Source: Amaranthus tricolor
Taxonomy: Eukaryota > Streptophyta > Magnoliopsida > Caryophyllales > Amaranthaceae
Length of the DNA stretch: 64,000 nucleotides
Direction of reading: 5' to 3'
Assembly (NCBI RefSeq): GCF_026212465.1
Contig: NC_080061.1
Coordinates: 23,625,295 to 23,689,294 of the forward strand
Part shown: positions 1-16,226 of the stretch, in pieces
Position numbering within the stretch: position 1 is the first letter of the stretch
How the letters are laid out: each line of letters starts with the position of its first letter
Notes under the pieces: generated by a model
What the model was told of the DNA's origin: nothing
The model's database searches: none
Seen by the model: the letters and a program-made list of their open reading frames with translations, nothing else
Position numbers and translations under genes: made by a program

Positions 1-736
1 TTGTTCATTATTCATCTTTCATTCTTTAATGTTCATTGTTCCTTGTTCATTATTCATCGATCATTGTTCAAAGATCATTGATCCTTGTTCATTATGCATC
101 AATTCATTCTTCATTGATCATTGATCCTTGTTCATTCTTCATCGTTCATTCATCAATGATCAATGATCCTTGTACATTCTTCATCGTTCATTCTTCAATG
201 ATCATTGATCCTTATTCATTATTCATCGTTCCTTCTTCGTTGATCATTGATCCTTGTTCATTCATCATCGTTCATTCTTCAATGATCATTGATCCTTGTT
301 CATTATTCATCAATCATTGTTCAACAATCATTGATCCTTGTTTATTATTCAGCGTTCATTCTTCAATGATCATTGATTCTTGTACATTCTTCATCGTTCT
401 TTCGTCAATGGTCATTGATCCTTTTTCATTATTCATTGTTCATTCTTCATTGATCATTGATCCTTGTTCATTATTCATCATTCATTCTTCAATGATCATT
501 GATCCTTGGTCATTCTTCATCTTTCGTTCTTTATTGATCATTGATCCTTATTCATTCTTCATCGTTCATTCTTCAATGATCATTGATCCTTGTACATTCT
601 TCATCCTTCATTCTTCAATGATCATTGATCCTTGTTCATTATTCATCGTTCATTCTTCATTGATCATTGATCCTTGTTCATTATTCATCGTTCATTCTTC
701 AATGATCATTGTTCCTTGTTCATTATTCATCGATCA

Positions 737-3700
737 TTGTTCAAAGATCATTGATCCTTGTTCATTATGCATCAATTCATTCTTCAATGATCATTGATCC
801 TTGTTCATTACTCATCAATTATTGTTCAATCATGATTGATCCTTGGTCATTATTCATCGTTCATTCTTCAATAATCATTGATTCTTGTACATTCTTCATC
901 GTTCATTCGTCAATGGTCATTGATCCTTGTTCATTATTCATCTTTCATTCTTCATTGATCATTGATCCTTGTTCATTCTACATCGTTCATTCTTCAATGA
1001 TCATTGATCCTTGTTCATTATTCATCGATCATTGTTCAATGATCATTGATCTTTTTTCATTATTCATCGTTCATTGTTCAATGATCATTGATCCTTTTAC
1101 ATTCTTCATCGTCCATTGGTCAATGGTCATCGATCCTTGTTCATTATTCATCGTTCATTCTTCATTGATCATTAATCCTTGTTCATTCTTCATCGTTCAT
1201 TCTTCAATGATCATTGATCCTTGTTCATTATTCATTGATCATTGTTCAATGATCATTGATCCTTGTTCATTCTTCATCTTTCATTCTTCATTGATCATTG
1301 ATCCTTGTTCATTCTTCATCGTTCATTTTTTAATTTATCATTGATCCTTATTCATTATTCATCGTTCATTCTTTACTCATCATTCATCCGTGTTCATTCA
1401 TCATCGTTCATTTTTCAATGATGATTGATACTTATTGATTATTCATCGATCATTGTTAAACGATCATTGATCCTTGTTCATTATGCATCAATTAATTCTT
1501 CATTGATCATTGATCCTTGTTTATTCTTCATCGTTCATTCCTCAAGGATCATTTATCCTTGTACATTTTTCATCGTTCATTGTTCAATGATCATTGATCC
1601 TTGTTCATTATTCATCGTTCATTCTTCATTGATCATTGATCCTTGTTCGTTCTTCATCGTTCATTCTTCAATGATCATTGATCCTTGTTCATTATTCATC
1701 AATCATTGTTCAATCATCATTGATCCTTGTTCATTATTCATCGTTCATTGTTCAATGATCATTGATCCTTTTACATTCTTCATCGTACATTGGTCAATGG
1801 TCATCGATCCTTGTTCGTTATTCATCGTTTATTCTTCATTGATCATTAATCCTTGTTAATTCCTCATCGTTCATTCTTCAATGATCATTGATCCTTGTTC
1901 ATTATTCATTGATCATTGTTCTATGATCATTGATCCTTGTTCATGATTCATCATTCATTCTTCAATGATCATTGATTCTCGTTCATTCTTCATTAATCAT
2001 TGAACCTTGTTCATTCTTCATAATTCATTCTTCAATGATCATTGATCTTTTTACATTTTTCATCGTTCATTCTTCAATGATCATTGATCCTTGTTCATTA
2101 TTCATCGTTCATTCTTCAATGATCATTGATCCTCGTTCATTCTTCATTGATCATTGATCCTTGTTCATTCTTCATCGTTCATTCTTCAATGATCATTGAT
2201 CCTTGTTCATTATTCATCAATCATTGTTCAATGATCATTGATACTTGTTCATTATTCATCGTTCATTCTTCAATGATCATTGATCCTTTTACATTCTTCA
2301 TCATCCATTCGTCAATGGTCATCGATCCTGTTTCATTATTCATTGTTCATTCTTCATTGATCATTAATTCTTGTTCAGTCTTCATCGTTCATTCTTCAAT
2401 GATTATTGATCCTTGTTAATTATTCATTGATCATTGATCCTTGTTCATTCATCATCGTTCTTTCTTTAATGATCATTGATCCTTGTACATTCTTTATCGT
2501 TCATTCTTCATTGATAATTGATCATTGTTCATTCGTCATCGTTCATTCTTCAATGATCATTGATCATTGTACATTCTTTATCGTTCATTCTTCAATGATC
2601 ATTGATCCATGTTCATTCTTCATCGTTCATTCTTCATTGATCATTGATCCTTGTTATTTCTTCATCGTCTATTCTTCAATGATCATTGATCCTTGTTGAT
2701 TATTCATCGATCATTGTGCAACGATCATTGATCCTTGTTCATTATGCATCAATTTATTCTTCATTGATCATTGATCCTTGTTCATTATTCATCGTTCATT
2801 CTTCATTGATCATTGATCCTTGTTCATTCTTCATCGTTCATTCTTCAATGATCATTGATCCTTGTTGATTATTCATCGATCATTGTTCAACGATCATTAA
2901 TCGTTGTTCATTAAGCATCAATTCATTCTTCATTGATCATTGATCCTTGTTGATTCTTCATCGTTCATTCTTCAATGATCATTGATCCTTGTACATTCTT
3001 CATCCTTCATTCTTCAATGATCATTGATCCTTGTTCATTATTCATCGTTCATTCTTCATTGATCATTGATCCTTGTTCATTATTCATCTTTCATTCTTTA
3101 ATGTTCATTGTTCCTTGTTCATTATTCATCGATCATTGTTCAAAGATCATTGATCCTTGTTCATTATGCATCAATTCATTCTTCATTGATCATTGATCCT
3201 TGTTCATTCTTCATCGTTCATTCATCAATGATCATTGATCCTTGTACATTCTTCATCGTACATTCTTCAATGATCATTGATCCTTATTCATTATTCATCG
3301 TTCCTTCTTCGTTGATCATTGATCCTTGTTCATTCATCATCGTTCATTCTTCAATGATCATTGATCCTTGTTCATTATTCATCAATCATTGTTCAACAAT
3401 CATTGATCCTTGTTTATTATTCAGCGTTCATTCTTCAATGATCATTGATTCTTGTACATTCTTCATCGTTCTTTCGTCAATGGTCATTGATCCTTTTTCA
3501 TTATTCATTGTTCATTCTTCATTGATCATTGATCCTTGTTCATTATTCATCATTCATTCTTCAATGATCATTGATCCTTGGTCATTCTTCATCTTTCGTT
3601 CTTTATTGATCATTGATCCTTATTCATTCTTCATCGTTCATTCTTCAATGATCATTGATCCTTGTACATTCTTCATCCTTCATTCTTCAATGATCATTTA

Positions 3701-4986
3701 TCCTTGTTCATTATGCATCGTTCATTCTTCATTGATCACTGATCCTTGTTCATTATTCATTGATCATTGTTCTATGATCATTGATCCTTGTTCATGATTC
3801 ATCATTCATTCTTCAATGATCATTGATTCTCGTTCATTCTTCATTAATCATTGAACCTTGTTCATTCTTCATAATTCATTCTTCAATGATCATTGATCTT
3901 TTTACATTTTTCATCGTTCATTCTTCAATGATCATTGATCCTTGTTCATTATTCATCTTTCATTCTTCAATGATCATTGATCCTCGTTCATTCTTCATTG
4001 ATCATTGATCCTTGTTCATTCTTCATCGTTCATTCTTCAATGATCATTGATCCTTGTTCATTATTCATCAATCATTGTTCAATGATCATTGATACTTGTT
4101 CATTATTCATCGTTCATTCTTCAATGATCATTGATCCTTTTACATTCTTCATCGTCCATTCGTCAATGGTCATCGATCCTGGTTGATTATTCATTGTTCA
4201 TTCTTCGTTGATCATTAATCCTTGTTCATTCTTCATCGTTCATTCTTCAATGATTATTGATCCTTGTTCATTATTCATTGATCATTGTTCAATGATCATT
4301 GATCCTTGTTCATTCATCATCGTTCTTTCTTTAATGATCATTGATCCTTGTACATTCTTTATCGTTCATTCTTCATTGATATTTGATCCTTGTTCATTCG
4401 TCATCGTTCATTCTTCAATGATCATTGATCATTGTACATTCTTTATCATTCATTTTTCAATGATCATTGATCCATGTTCATTGTTCATCGTTCATTCTTC
4501 AATGATCATTGATCCTTGTTGATTATTCATCGATCATTGTGCAACGATCATTGATCCTTGTTCAATATGCATCAATTTATTCTTCATTGATCATTGATCC
4601 TTGTTCATTATTCATCGTTCATTCTTCATTGATCATTGATCCTTGTTCATTCTTCATCGTTCATTCTTATATGATCATTGATCCTTGTTTATTATTCATC
4701 GATCATTGTTCAACGATCATTGATCGTTGTTCATTATGCATCAATTCATTCTTCATTCATCATTGATCCTTGTTGACTCTTCATCTTTCATTCTTCAATG
4801 ATCATTGATCCTTGTACATTCTTCATCGTTCATTCTTCAATGATCATTGATCCTTGTTCATTATTCATCGTTCATTCTTCATTGATCTTTGATCCTTGTT
4901 CATTCTTCAATGATCATTGATCGATGTTCATTCTTCATCGTTCATTCATCATTGATCATTGATCCTTGTTGATTATTCATCGATCG
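737..4986. repeat. 4250-bp higher-order repeat, unit 1
   Basis: This is the first of two adjacent copies of a 4250-bp block of satellite. Every variant 42/43-bp unit recurs in the same order 4250 bp later. Identity begins at 737 (matching 4987; position 736 is A where 4986 is G) and continues to 5036 (matching 9286). I found no mismatch in the stretches compared. The first ~700 bp of the window also resembles ~3073-3720, an older internal duplication at an offset of 3072. Confidence 0.85.
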
Positions 4987-7900
4987 TTGTTCAAAGATCA
5001 TTGATCCTTGTTCATTATGCATCAATTCATTCTTCAATGATCATTGATCCTTGTTCATTACTCATCAATTATTGTTCAATCATGATTGATCCTTGGTCAT
5101 TATTCATCGTTCATTCTTCAATAATCATTGATTCTTGTACATTCTTCATCGTTCATTCGTCAATGGTCATTGATCCTTGTTCATTATTCATCTTTCATTC
5201 TTCATTGATCATTGATCCTTGTTCATTCTACATCGTTCATTCTTCAATGATCATTGATCCTTGTTCATTATTCATCGATCATTGTTCAATGATCATTGAT
5301 CTTTTTTCATTATTCATCGTTCATTGTTCAATGATCATTGATCCTTTTACATTCTTCATCGTCCATTGGTCAATGGTCATCGATCCTTGTTCATTATTCA
5401 TCGTTCATTCTTCATTGATCATTAATCCTTGTTCATTCTTCATCGTTCATTCTTCAATGATCATTGATCCTTGTTCATTATTCATTGATCATTGTTCAAT
5501 GATCATTGATCCTTGTTCATTCTTCATCTTTCATTCTTCATTGATCATTGATCCTTGTTCATTCTTCATCGTTCATTTTTTAATTTATCATTGATCCTTA
5601 TTCATTATTCATCGTTCATTCTTTACTCATCATTCATCCGTGTTCATTCATCATCGTTCATTTTTCAATGATGATTGATACTTATTGATTATTCATCGAT
5701 CATTGTTAAACGATCATTGATCCTTGTTCATTATGCATCAATTAATTCTTCATTGATCATTGATCCTTGTTTATTCTTCATCGTTCATTCCTCAAGGATC
5801 ATTTATCCTTGTACATTTTTCATCGTTCATTGTTCAATGATCATTGATCCTTGTTCATTATTCATCGTTCATTCTTCATTGATCATTGATCCTTGTTCGT
5901 TCTTCATCGTTCATTCTTCAATGATCATTGATCCTTGTTCATTATTCATCAATCATTGTTCAATCATCATTGATCCTTGTTCATTATTCATCGTTCATTG
6001 TTCAATGATCATTGATCCTTTTACATTCTTCATCGTACATTGGTCAATGGTCATCGATCCTTGTTCGTTATTCATCGTTTATTCTTCATTGATCATTAAT
6101 CCTTGTTAATTCCTCATCGTTCATTCTTCAATGATCATTGATCCTTGTTCATTATTCATTGATCATTGTTCTATGATCATTGATCCTTGTTCATGATTCA
6201 TCATTCATTCTTCAATGATCATTGATTCTCGTTCATTCTTCATTAATCATTGAACCTTGTTCATTCTTCATAATTCATTCTTCAATGATCATTGATCTTT
6301 TTACATTTTTCATCGTTCATTCTTCAATGATCATTGATCCTTGTTCATTATTCATCGTTCATTCTTCAATGATCATTGATCCTCGTTCATTCTTCATTGA
6401 TCATTGATCCTTGTTCATTCTTCATCGTTCATTCTTCAATGATCATTGATCCTTGTTCATTATTCATCAATCATTGTTCAATGATCATTGATACTTGTTC
6501 ATTATTCATCGTTCATTCTTCAATGATCATTGATCCTTTTACATTCTTCATCATCCATTCGTCAATGGTCATCGATCCTGTTTCATTATTCATTGTTCAT
6601 TCTTCATTGATCATTAATTCTTGTTCAGTCTTCATCGTTCATTCTTCAATGATTATTGATCCTTGTTAATTATTCATTGATCATTGATCCTTGTTCATTC
6701 ATCATCGTTCTTTCTTTAATGATCATTGATCCTTGTACATTCTTTATCGTTCATTCTTCATTGATAATTGATCATTGTTCATTCGTCATCGTTCATTCTT
6801 CAATGATCATTGATCATTGTACATTCTTTATCGTTCATTCTTCAATGATCATTGATCCATGTTCATTCTTCATCGTTCATTCTTCATTGATCATTGATCC
6901 TTGTTATTTCTTCATCGTCTATTCTTCAATGATCATTGATCCTTGTTGATTATTCATCGATCATTGTGCAACGATCATTGATCCTTGTTCATTATGCATC
7001 AATTTATTCTTCATTGATCATTGATCCTTGTTCATTATTCATCGTTCATTCTTCATTGATCATTGATCCTTGTTCATTCTTCATCGTTCATTCTTCAATG
7101 ATCATTGATCCTTGTTGATTATTCATCGATCATTGTTCAACGATCATTAATCGTTGTTCATTAAGCATCAATTCATTCTTCATTGATCATTGATCCTTGT
7201 TGATTCTTCATCGTTCATTCTTCAATGATCATTGATCCTTGTACATTCTTCATCCTTCATTCTTCAATGATCATTGATCCTTGTTCATTATTCATCGTTC
7301 ATTCTTCATTGATCATTGATCCTTGTTCATTATTCATCTTTCATTCTTTAATGTTCATTGTTCCTTGTTCATTATTCATCGATCATTGTTCAAAGATCAT
7401 TGATCCTTGTTCATTATGCATCAATTCATTCTTCATTGATCATTGATCCTTGTTCATTCTTCATCGTTCATTCATCAATGATCATTGATCCTTGTACATT
7501 CTTCATCGTACATTCTTCAATGATCATTGATCCTTATTCATTATTCATCGTTCCTTCTTCGTTGATCATTGATCCTTGTTCATTCATCATCGTTCATTCT
7601 TCAATGATCATTGATCCTTGTTCATTATTCATCAATCATTGTTCAACAATCATTGATCCTTGTTTATTATTCAGCGTTCATTCTTCAATGATCATTGATT
7701 CTTGTACATTCTTCATCGTTCTTTCGTCAATGGTCATTGATCCTTTTTCATTATTCATTGTTCATTCTTCATTGATCATTGATCCTTGTTCATTATTCAT
7801 CATTCATTCTTCAATGATCATTGATCCTTGGTCATTCTTCATCTTTCGTTCTTTATTGATCATTGATCCTTATTCATTCTTCATCGTTCATTCTTCAATG

Positions 7901-9236
7901 ATCATTGATCCTTGTACATTCTTCATCCTTCATTCTTCAATGATCATTTATCCTTGTTCATTATGCATCGTTCATTCTTCATTGATCACTGATCCTTGTT
8001 CATTATTCATTGATCATTGTTCTATGATCATTGATCCTTGTTCATGATTCATCATTCATTCTTCAATGATCATTGATTCTCGTTCATTCTTCATTAATCA
8101 TTGAACCTTGTTCATTCTTCATAATTCATTCTTCAATGATCATTGATCTTTTTACATTTTTCATCGTTCATTCTTCAATGATCATTGATCCTTGTTCATT
8201 ATTCATCTTTCATTCTTCAATGATCATTGATCCTCGTTCATTCTTCATTGATCATTGATCCTTGTTCATTCTTCATCGTTCATTCTTCAATGATCATTGA
8301 TCCTTGTTCATTATTCATCAATCATTGTTCAATGATCATTGATACTTGTTCATTATTCATCGTTCATTCTTCAATGATCATTGATCCTTTTACATTCTTC
8401 ATCGTCCATTCGTCAATGGTCATCGATCCTGGTTGATTATTCATTGTTCATTCTTCGTTGATCATTAATCCTTGTTCATTCTTCATCGTTCATTCTTCAA
8501 TGATTATTGATCCTTGTTCATTATTCATTGATCATTGTTCAATGATCATTGATCCTTGTTCATTCATCATCGTTCTTTCTTTAATGATCATTGATCCTTG
8601 TACATTCTTTATCGTTCATTCTTCATTGATATTTGATCCTTGTTCATTCGTCATCGTTCATTCTTCAATGATCATTGATCATTGTACATTCTTTATCATT
8701 CATTTTTCAATGATCATTGATCCATGTTCATTGTTCATCGTTCATTCTTCAATGATCATTGATCCTTGTTGATTATTCATCGATCATTGTGCAACGATCA
8801 TTGATCCTTGTTCAATATGCATCAATTTATTCTTCATTGATCATTGATCCTTGTTCATTATTCATCGTTCATTCTTCATTGATCATTGATCCTTGTTCAT
8901 TCTTCATCGTTCATTCTTATATGATCATTGATCCTTGTTTATTATTCATCGATCATTGTTCAACGATCATTGATCGTTGTTCATTATGCATCAATTCATT
9001 CTTCATTCATCATTGATCCTTGTTGACTCTTCATCTTTCATTCTTCAATGATCATTGATCCTTGTACATTCTTCATCGTTCATTCTTCAATGATCATTGA
9101 TCCTTGTTCATTATTCATCGTTCATTCTTCATTGATCTTTGATCCTTGTTCATTCTTCAATGATCATTGATCGATGTTCATTCTTCATCGTTCATTCATC
9201 ATTGATCATTGATCCTTGTTGATTATTCATCGATCG
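4987..9236. repeat. 4250-bp higher-order repeat, unit 2
   Basis: This is the second copy of the 4250-bp block, followed by about 50 bp of a third repeat start before identity breaks at 9287. Near-perfect identity implies a very recent duplication (unequal exchange or replication slippage) or an assembly artefact. Both copies carry the same unusual units, for example the ones containing ATTCATCCGTGTTC and GTTAATTCCTCATCG. Confidence 0.85.
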
Positions 9237-12200
9237 TTGTTCAAAGATCATTGATCCTTGTTCATTATGCATCAATTCATTCTTCATTGATCATTGATCC
9301 TTGTTGATTCTTCATCGTTCATTCTTCAATAATCATTGATCCTTGTATATTCTTCATCCTTCATTCTTCAATGATCATTGATCCTTGTTCATTATTAATC
9401 GTTCATTCTTCATTGATCAATGATCCTTGTTCATTATTCATCGTTCATTCTTCAATGATCATTGTTCCTTGTTCATTATTCATCGATCATCGTTGAAAGA
9501 TCATTGATCCTTGTTCATTATGCATCAATTCATTCTTCATTGATCATTGATCCTTGTTCATTCTTCATCGTTCATTCTTCAATGATCATTGATCCTTGTA
9601 AATTCTTCATCGTTCATTTTTCAATGATCATTGATCTTAGTTCATTATTCATCGTTCATTCTTCATTAATCATTGATCGTTGTACATTCTTCATTGTCCA
9701 TTCGTCAATGGTCATCGATCCTTGTTCATTATTCATCGTTCATTCTTCATTGATCATTAATCCTTGTTCATTCTTCATCGTTCATTCTTCAATGATCATT
9801 GGTACTATTTCATTATTCATTGATCATTGTTCAATGATAATTGATCCTTGTTCATTGTTTATCATTCATTCTTCAATGATCATTGATCCTCGTTCATTCT
9901 TCATTGATCATTGAACATTGTTCATTCTTCATCGTTCATTCTTCAATGATCATTGATCGTTGTACATTCTTTATCGTTCATTCTTCAATGATCATTGATC
10001 CTTGTTCATTATTCATCAATCATTGTTCAATGATCATTGATACTTGTTCATTATTCATCGTTCATTCTTCAATGATCATTGATCCTTTTATATTCTTCAT
10101 CGTCCATTCGTCAATGGTCATCGATCCTGTTTCATTATTCATTGTTCATTCTTCATTGATCATTAATTCTTGTTCATTCTTCATCGTTCATTCTTCAATG
10201 ATTATTGATCCTTGTTAATTATTCATTGATCATTGTTCATTGATCATTGATCCTTGTTCATTCATCATCGTTCTTTCTTTAATGATCATTGATCCTTGTA
10301 CATTCTTTATCGTTCATTCTTCATTGATAATTGATCCTTGTTCATTCGTCATCGTTCATTCTTCAATGATCATTGATCATTGTACATTCTTTATCGTTCA
10401 TTCTTCAATGATCATTGATCCATGTTCATTGTTCATCGTTCATTCTTCATTGATCATTGATCCTTGTTATTTCTTCATCGTCCATTCTTCAATGATCATT
10501 GAACCTTGTTGATTATTCATCGATCATTGTGCAACGATCATTGATCCTTGTTCATTATGCATCAATTTATTCTTCATTGATCATTGATCCTTGTTCATTA
10601 TTCATCGTTCATTCTTCATTGATCATTGATCCTTGTTCATTCTTCATCGTTCATTCTTCAATGATCATTGATCCTTGTTGATTATTCATCGATCATTGTT
10701 CAACGATCATTAATCGTTGTTCATTATGCATCAATTCATTCTTCATTGATCATTGATCCTTGTTGATTCTTCATCGTTCATTCTTCAATGATCATTGATC
10801 CTTGTACATTCTTCATCCTTCATTCTTGAATGATCATTGATCCTTGTTCATTATTCATCGTTCATTCTTCATTGATCATTGATCGTTGTTCATTATTCAT
10901 CTTTCATTCTTCAATGTTCATTGTTCCTTGTTCATTATTCATCGATCATTGTTCAACAATCATTGATCCTTGTTTATTATTCAGCGTTCATTCTTCAATG
11001 CTCATTGATTCTTGTACATTCTTCATCATTCTTTCGTCAATGGTCATTGATCCTTTTTCATTATTCATTGTTCATTCTTCATTGATCATTGATCCTTGTT
11101 CATTATTCATCATTCATTCTTCAATGATCATTGATCCTTGGTCATTCTTCATCTTTTGTTCTTTATTGATCATTGATCCTTATTCATTCTTCATCGTTCA
11201 TTCTTCAATGATCATTGATCCTTGTACATTCTTCATCCTTCATTCCTCAATGATCATTGATCCTTGTTCATTATTCATCGTTCATTGTTCATTGATCATT
11301 GATCCTTGTTCATTATTCATCGTTCATTCTTCAATGATCATTGTTCCTTGTTCATTATTCATCGATCATTGTTCAAAGATCATTGATCCTTGTTCATTAT
11401 GCATCAATTCATTCTTCATTGATCATTGATCCTTGTTCATTCTTCATCGTTCATTCATCAATGATCATTGATCCTTGTACATTCTTCATCGTTCATTCTT
11501 CAATGATCATTGATCCTTATTCATTATTCATCGTTCCTTCTTCGTTGATCATTGATCCTTGTTCATTCATCATCGTTCATTCTTCAATGATCATTGATCC
11601 TTGTTCATTATTCATCAATCATTGTTCAACAATCATTGATCCTTGTTCATTATTCATCGTTCATTCTTCAATGATTATTGATTCTTGTACATTCTTCATC
11701 GTTCATTCGTCAATGGTCATTGATCCTTTTTCATTATTCATTGTTCATTCTTCATTGATCATTGATCCTTGTTCATTATTCATCATTCATTCTTCAATGA
11801 TCATTGATCCTTGGTCATTCATCATCTTTCGTTCTTTATTGATAAATTGATCCTTATTCATTCTTCATCTTTCATTCTTCAATGATCATTGATCCTTGTA
11901 CATTCTTCATCCTTCATTCTTCAATGATCCTTGATCCTTGTTCATTATTCATCGTTCATTCTTCATTGATCATTGATCCTTGTTCATTATTCATCGTTCA
12001 TTCTTCAATGATCATTGTTCCTTGTTCATTATTCATCGATCATTGATCAAAGATCATTGATCCTTGTTCATTATGCATCAATTCATTCTTCATTGATCAT
12101 TGATCCTTGTTCATTCTTCATCGTTCATTCTTCAATGATCATTGATCCTCGTACATTCTTCATCGTTCATTCTTCAATGATCATTGATCCTTATTCATTA

Positions 12201-13699
12201 TTCATCGTTCCTTCTTCGTTGATCATTGATCATTGATCCTTGTTCATTCATCATCGTTCATTCCTCAATGATCATTGATCCTTGTTCCTTATTCATCAAT
12301 CATTGTTCAACAATCATTGATCCTTGTTCATTATTCATCGTTCATTCTTCGATGATCATTGATTCTTGTACATTCTTCATCGTTCATTCATCAATGGTCA
12401 TTGATCCTTGTTCATTATTCATTTTTCATTCTTCATTGATCATTGATCCTTGTTCATTATTCATCATTCATTCTTCAATGATCATTGATCCTCGTTCATT
12501 CTTCATTGATCATTGATCGTTGTACATTCTTCATCATTCATTCTTCAATGATCATTGATCCTTGTTCATTATTCATCAATCATTGTTCAATGATCATTGA
12601 TACTTGTTCATTATTCATCGTTCATTCTTCAATGATCATTGATCCTTTTACATTCTTCATCGTCTATTCGTCAATGGTCATCGATCCTGGTTCATTATTC
12701 ATTGTTCATTCTTCATTGATCATTAATCCTTGTTCATTCTTCATCGTTCATTCTTCAATGATTATTGATCCTTGTTCATTATTCATTGATCATTGTTCAT
12801 TGATCATTGATCCTTGTTCATTCATCATCGTTCTTTCTTTAATGATCGTTGATCCTTGTACATTCTTTATCGTTCATTCTTCATTGATAATTGATCCTTG
12901 TTCATTCTGCATCGTTCATTCTTCAATGATCATTGATCATTGTACATTCCTTATCGTTCATTCCTCAATGATCATTGATCCATGTTCATTATTCATCGTT
13001 CATTCTTCTTTGATCATTGATTCTTGTTCATTCTTTATCCTTCATTCTTCAATCCTCATTGATCCTTTTTGATTATTCATCGATCATTGTTCAACGATCA
13101 TTGATCCTTGTTCATTATACATGAATTTATTCTTTATTGATCATTGATCCTTGTTCATTATTCATCCTTCATTCTTCATTGATCATTGATCCTTGTTCAT
13201 TCTTCAGCGTTCATTCTTCAATGATCATTGATCCTTGTTGATTATTCATCGATCATTGATCGTTGTTCATTATGCATCAATTCATTCTTCATTGATCATT
13301 GATCCTTGTTGATTCTTCATCGTTCATTCTTCAATGATCATTGATCCTTGTACATTCTTCATCGTTCATTCTTCAATGATCATTGATCCTTGTTCATTAT
13401 TCATCGTTCATTCTTCATTGATCATTGATCCTTGTTCATTCTTCATCGTTCATTCTTCAATGATCATTGATCGATGTTCATTCTTCATCGTTCATTCATC
13501 ATTGATCATTGATCCTTGTTGATTATTCATCGATCGTTGTTCAAAGATCATTGATCCTTGTTCATTTTGCATCAATTCATTCTTCATTGATCATTGAACC
13601 TTGTTGATTCTTCATCGTTCATTCTTCAATGATCATTGATCCTTTTACATTCTTCATCCCTCATTCTTCAATGATCATTGATCCTTATTCATTATTCGT

Positions 13700-16226
13700 C
13701 GTTCATTCTTCATTGATCATTGATCCTTGTTCATTATTCATCGTTCATTCTTCAATGATCATTGTTACTTGTTCATTATTCATCGATCATTGTTCAAAGA
13801 TCATTGATTCTTGTTCATTATGCATCAATTCATTCTTCATTAATCATTGATCCTTGTTCATTATTCATCAATCATTATTCAACAATCATTGATCCTTGTT
13901 CATTATTCATCGTTCATTCTTCAATGATCATTGTTCCTTGTTCATTATTCATCGATCATTGTTCAAAGATCATTGATCCTTGTTCATTATGCATCAATTC
14001 ATTCTTTAATGATCATTGATCCTTGGTCATTCTTCATCTTTCGTTCTATATTGATCATTGATCCTTATTCATTCTTCATCGTTCATTCTTCAATGATCAT
14101 TGATCCTTGTACATTCTTCATCCCTCATTCTTCAATGATCATTGATCCTTGTTCATTATTCGTCGTTCATTCTTCATTCATCATTGATCCTTGTTCATTA
14201 TTCATCGTTCATTCTTCAATGATCATTGTTCCTTGTTCATTATTCATCGATCATTGTTCAAAGATCATTGATCCTTGTTCATTATGCATCAATTCATTCT
14301 TCATTAATCATTGATCTTTGTTCATTCATCATCGTTCATTCATCAATGATCATTGATCCTTGTACATTCTTCATCGTTCATTCTTCAATGATCATTGATC
14401 CTTATTCATTATTCATCGTTCCTTCTTCGTTGATCATTGATCCTTGTTCATTCATCATCGTTCATTCTTCAATGATCATTGATCCTTGTTCATTCTTCAT
14501 CAATCATTATTCAACAATCATTGATCCTTGTTCATTATTCATCGTTCATTCTTCAATGATCATTGATTCTTGCACATTCTTCATCGTTCATTCGTCAATT
14601 GTCATTGATCCTTGTACATTCTTCATCGTTCATTCTTCAATGATCATTGATCCTTGTTCATTATTCATCGTTTATTCTTGATTGATCATTGATCCTTGTT
14701 CATTCTTCATCGTTCCTTCTTCAATGATCATTGATCGATGTTCATTCTTCATCGTTCATTCAACATTGATCATTGATCCTTGTTGATTATTCATCGATCG
14801 TTGTTAAAAGATAATTGATCCTTGTTCATTATGCATCAATTCATTCTTCATTGATCATTGATCCTTGTTGATTCTTCATCGTTCATTCTTCAATGATCAT
14901 TGATCCTTTTACATTCTTCATCCTTCATTCTTCAATGATCATTGATCCTTGTTCATTATTCATCGTTCATTCTTCATTGATCATTGATCCTTGTTCATTA
15001 TTCATCGTTCATTCTTCAATGATCATTGTTACTTGTTCATTATTCATCGATCATTGTTCAAAGATCATTGATCCTTGTTCATTATGCATCAATTCATTCT
15101 TCATTAATCATTGATCCTTGTTCATTATTCATCAATCATTATTCAACAATCATTGATCCTTGTTCATTATTCATCGTTCATTCTTCAATGATCATTGTTC
15201 CTTGTTCATTATTCATCGATCATTGTTCAAAGATCATTGATCCTTGTTCATTATGCATCAATTCATTCTTTAATGATCATTGATCCTTGGTCATTCTTCA
15301 TCTTTCGTTCTATATTGATCATTGATCCTTATTCATTCTTCATCGTTCATTCTTCAATGATCATTGATCCTTGTACATTCTTCATCCCTCATTCTTCAAT
15401 GATCATTGATCCTTGTTCATTATTCGTCGCTCATTCTTCATTCATCATTGATCCTTGTTCATTATTCATCGTTCATTCTTCAATGATCATTGTTCTTGTT
15501 CATTATTCATCGATCATTGTTCAAAGATCATTGATCCTTGTTCATTATGCATCAATTCATTCTTCATTAATCATTGATCTTTGTTCATTCATCATCGTTC
15601 ATTCATCAATGATCATTGATCCTTGTACATTCTTCATCGTTCATTCTTCAATGATCATTGATCCTTATTCATTATTCATCGTTCCTTCTTCGTTGATCAT
15701 TGATCCTTGTTCATTCATCATCGTTCATTCTTCAATGATCATTGATCCTTGTTCATTCTTCATCAATCATTATTCAACAATCATTGATCCTTGTTCATTA
15801 TTCATCGTTCATTCTTCAATGATCATTGATTCTTGCACATTCTTCATCGTTCATTCGTCAATTGTCATTGATCCTTGTACATTCTTCATCGTTCATTCTT
15901 CAATGATCATTGATCCTTGTTCATTATTCATCGTTTATTCTTGATTGATCATTGATCCTTGTTCATTCTTCATCGTTCCTTCTTCAATGATCATTGATCG
16001 ATGTTCATTCTTCATCGTTCATTCAACATTGATCATTGATCCTTGTTGATTATTCATCGATCGTTGTTAAAAGATAATTGATCCTTGTTCATTATGCATC
16101 AATTCATTCTTCATTGATCATTGATCCTTGTTGATTCTTCATCGTTCATTCTTCAATGATCATTGATCCTTTTACATTCTTCATCCTTCATTCTTCAATG
16201 ATCATTGATCCTTGTTCATTATTCAT
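13700..16226. repeat. 1264-bp higher-order repeat, two copies
   Basis: Two consecutive satellite blocks repeat at an offset of 1264 bp (for example 13762 with 15026, and 13931 with 15195). Boundaries are approximate. The second copy has lost one base near 15494, where GTTCTTGTTC replaces GTTCCTTGTTC, so offsets after that point are 1263. The similarity fades at both ends into ordinary diverged units. Confidence 0.75.
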
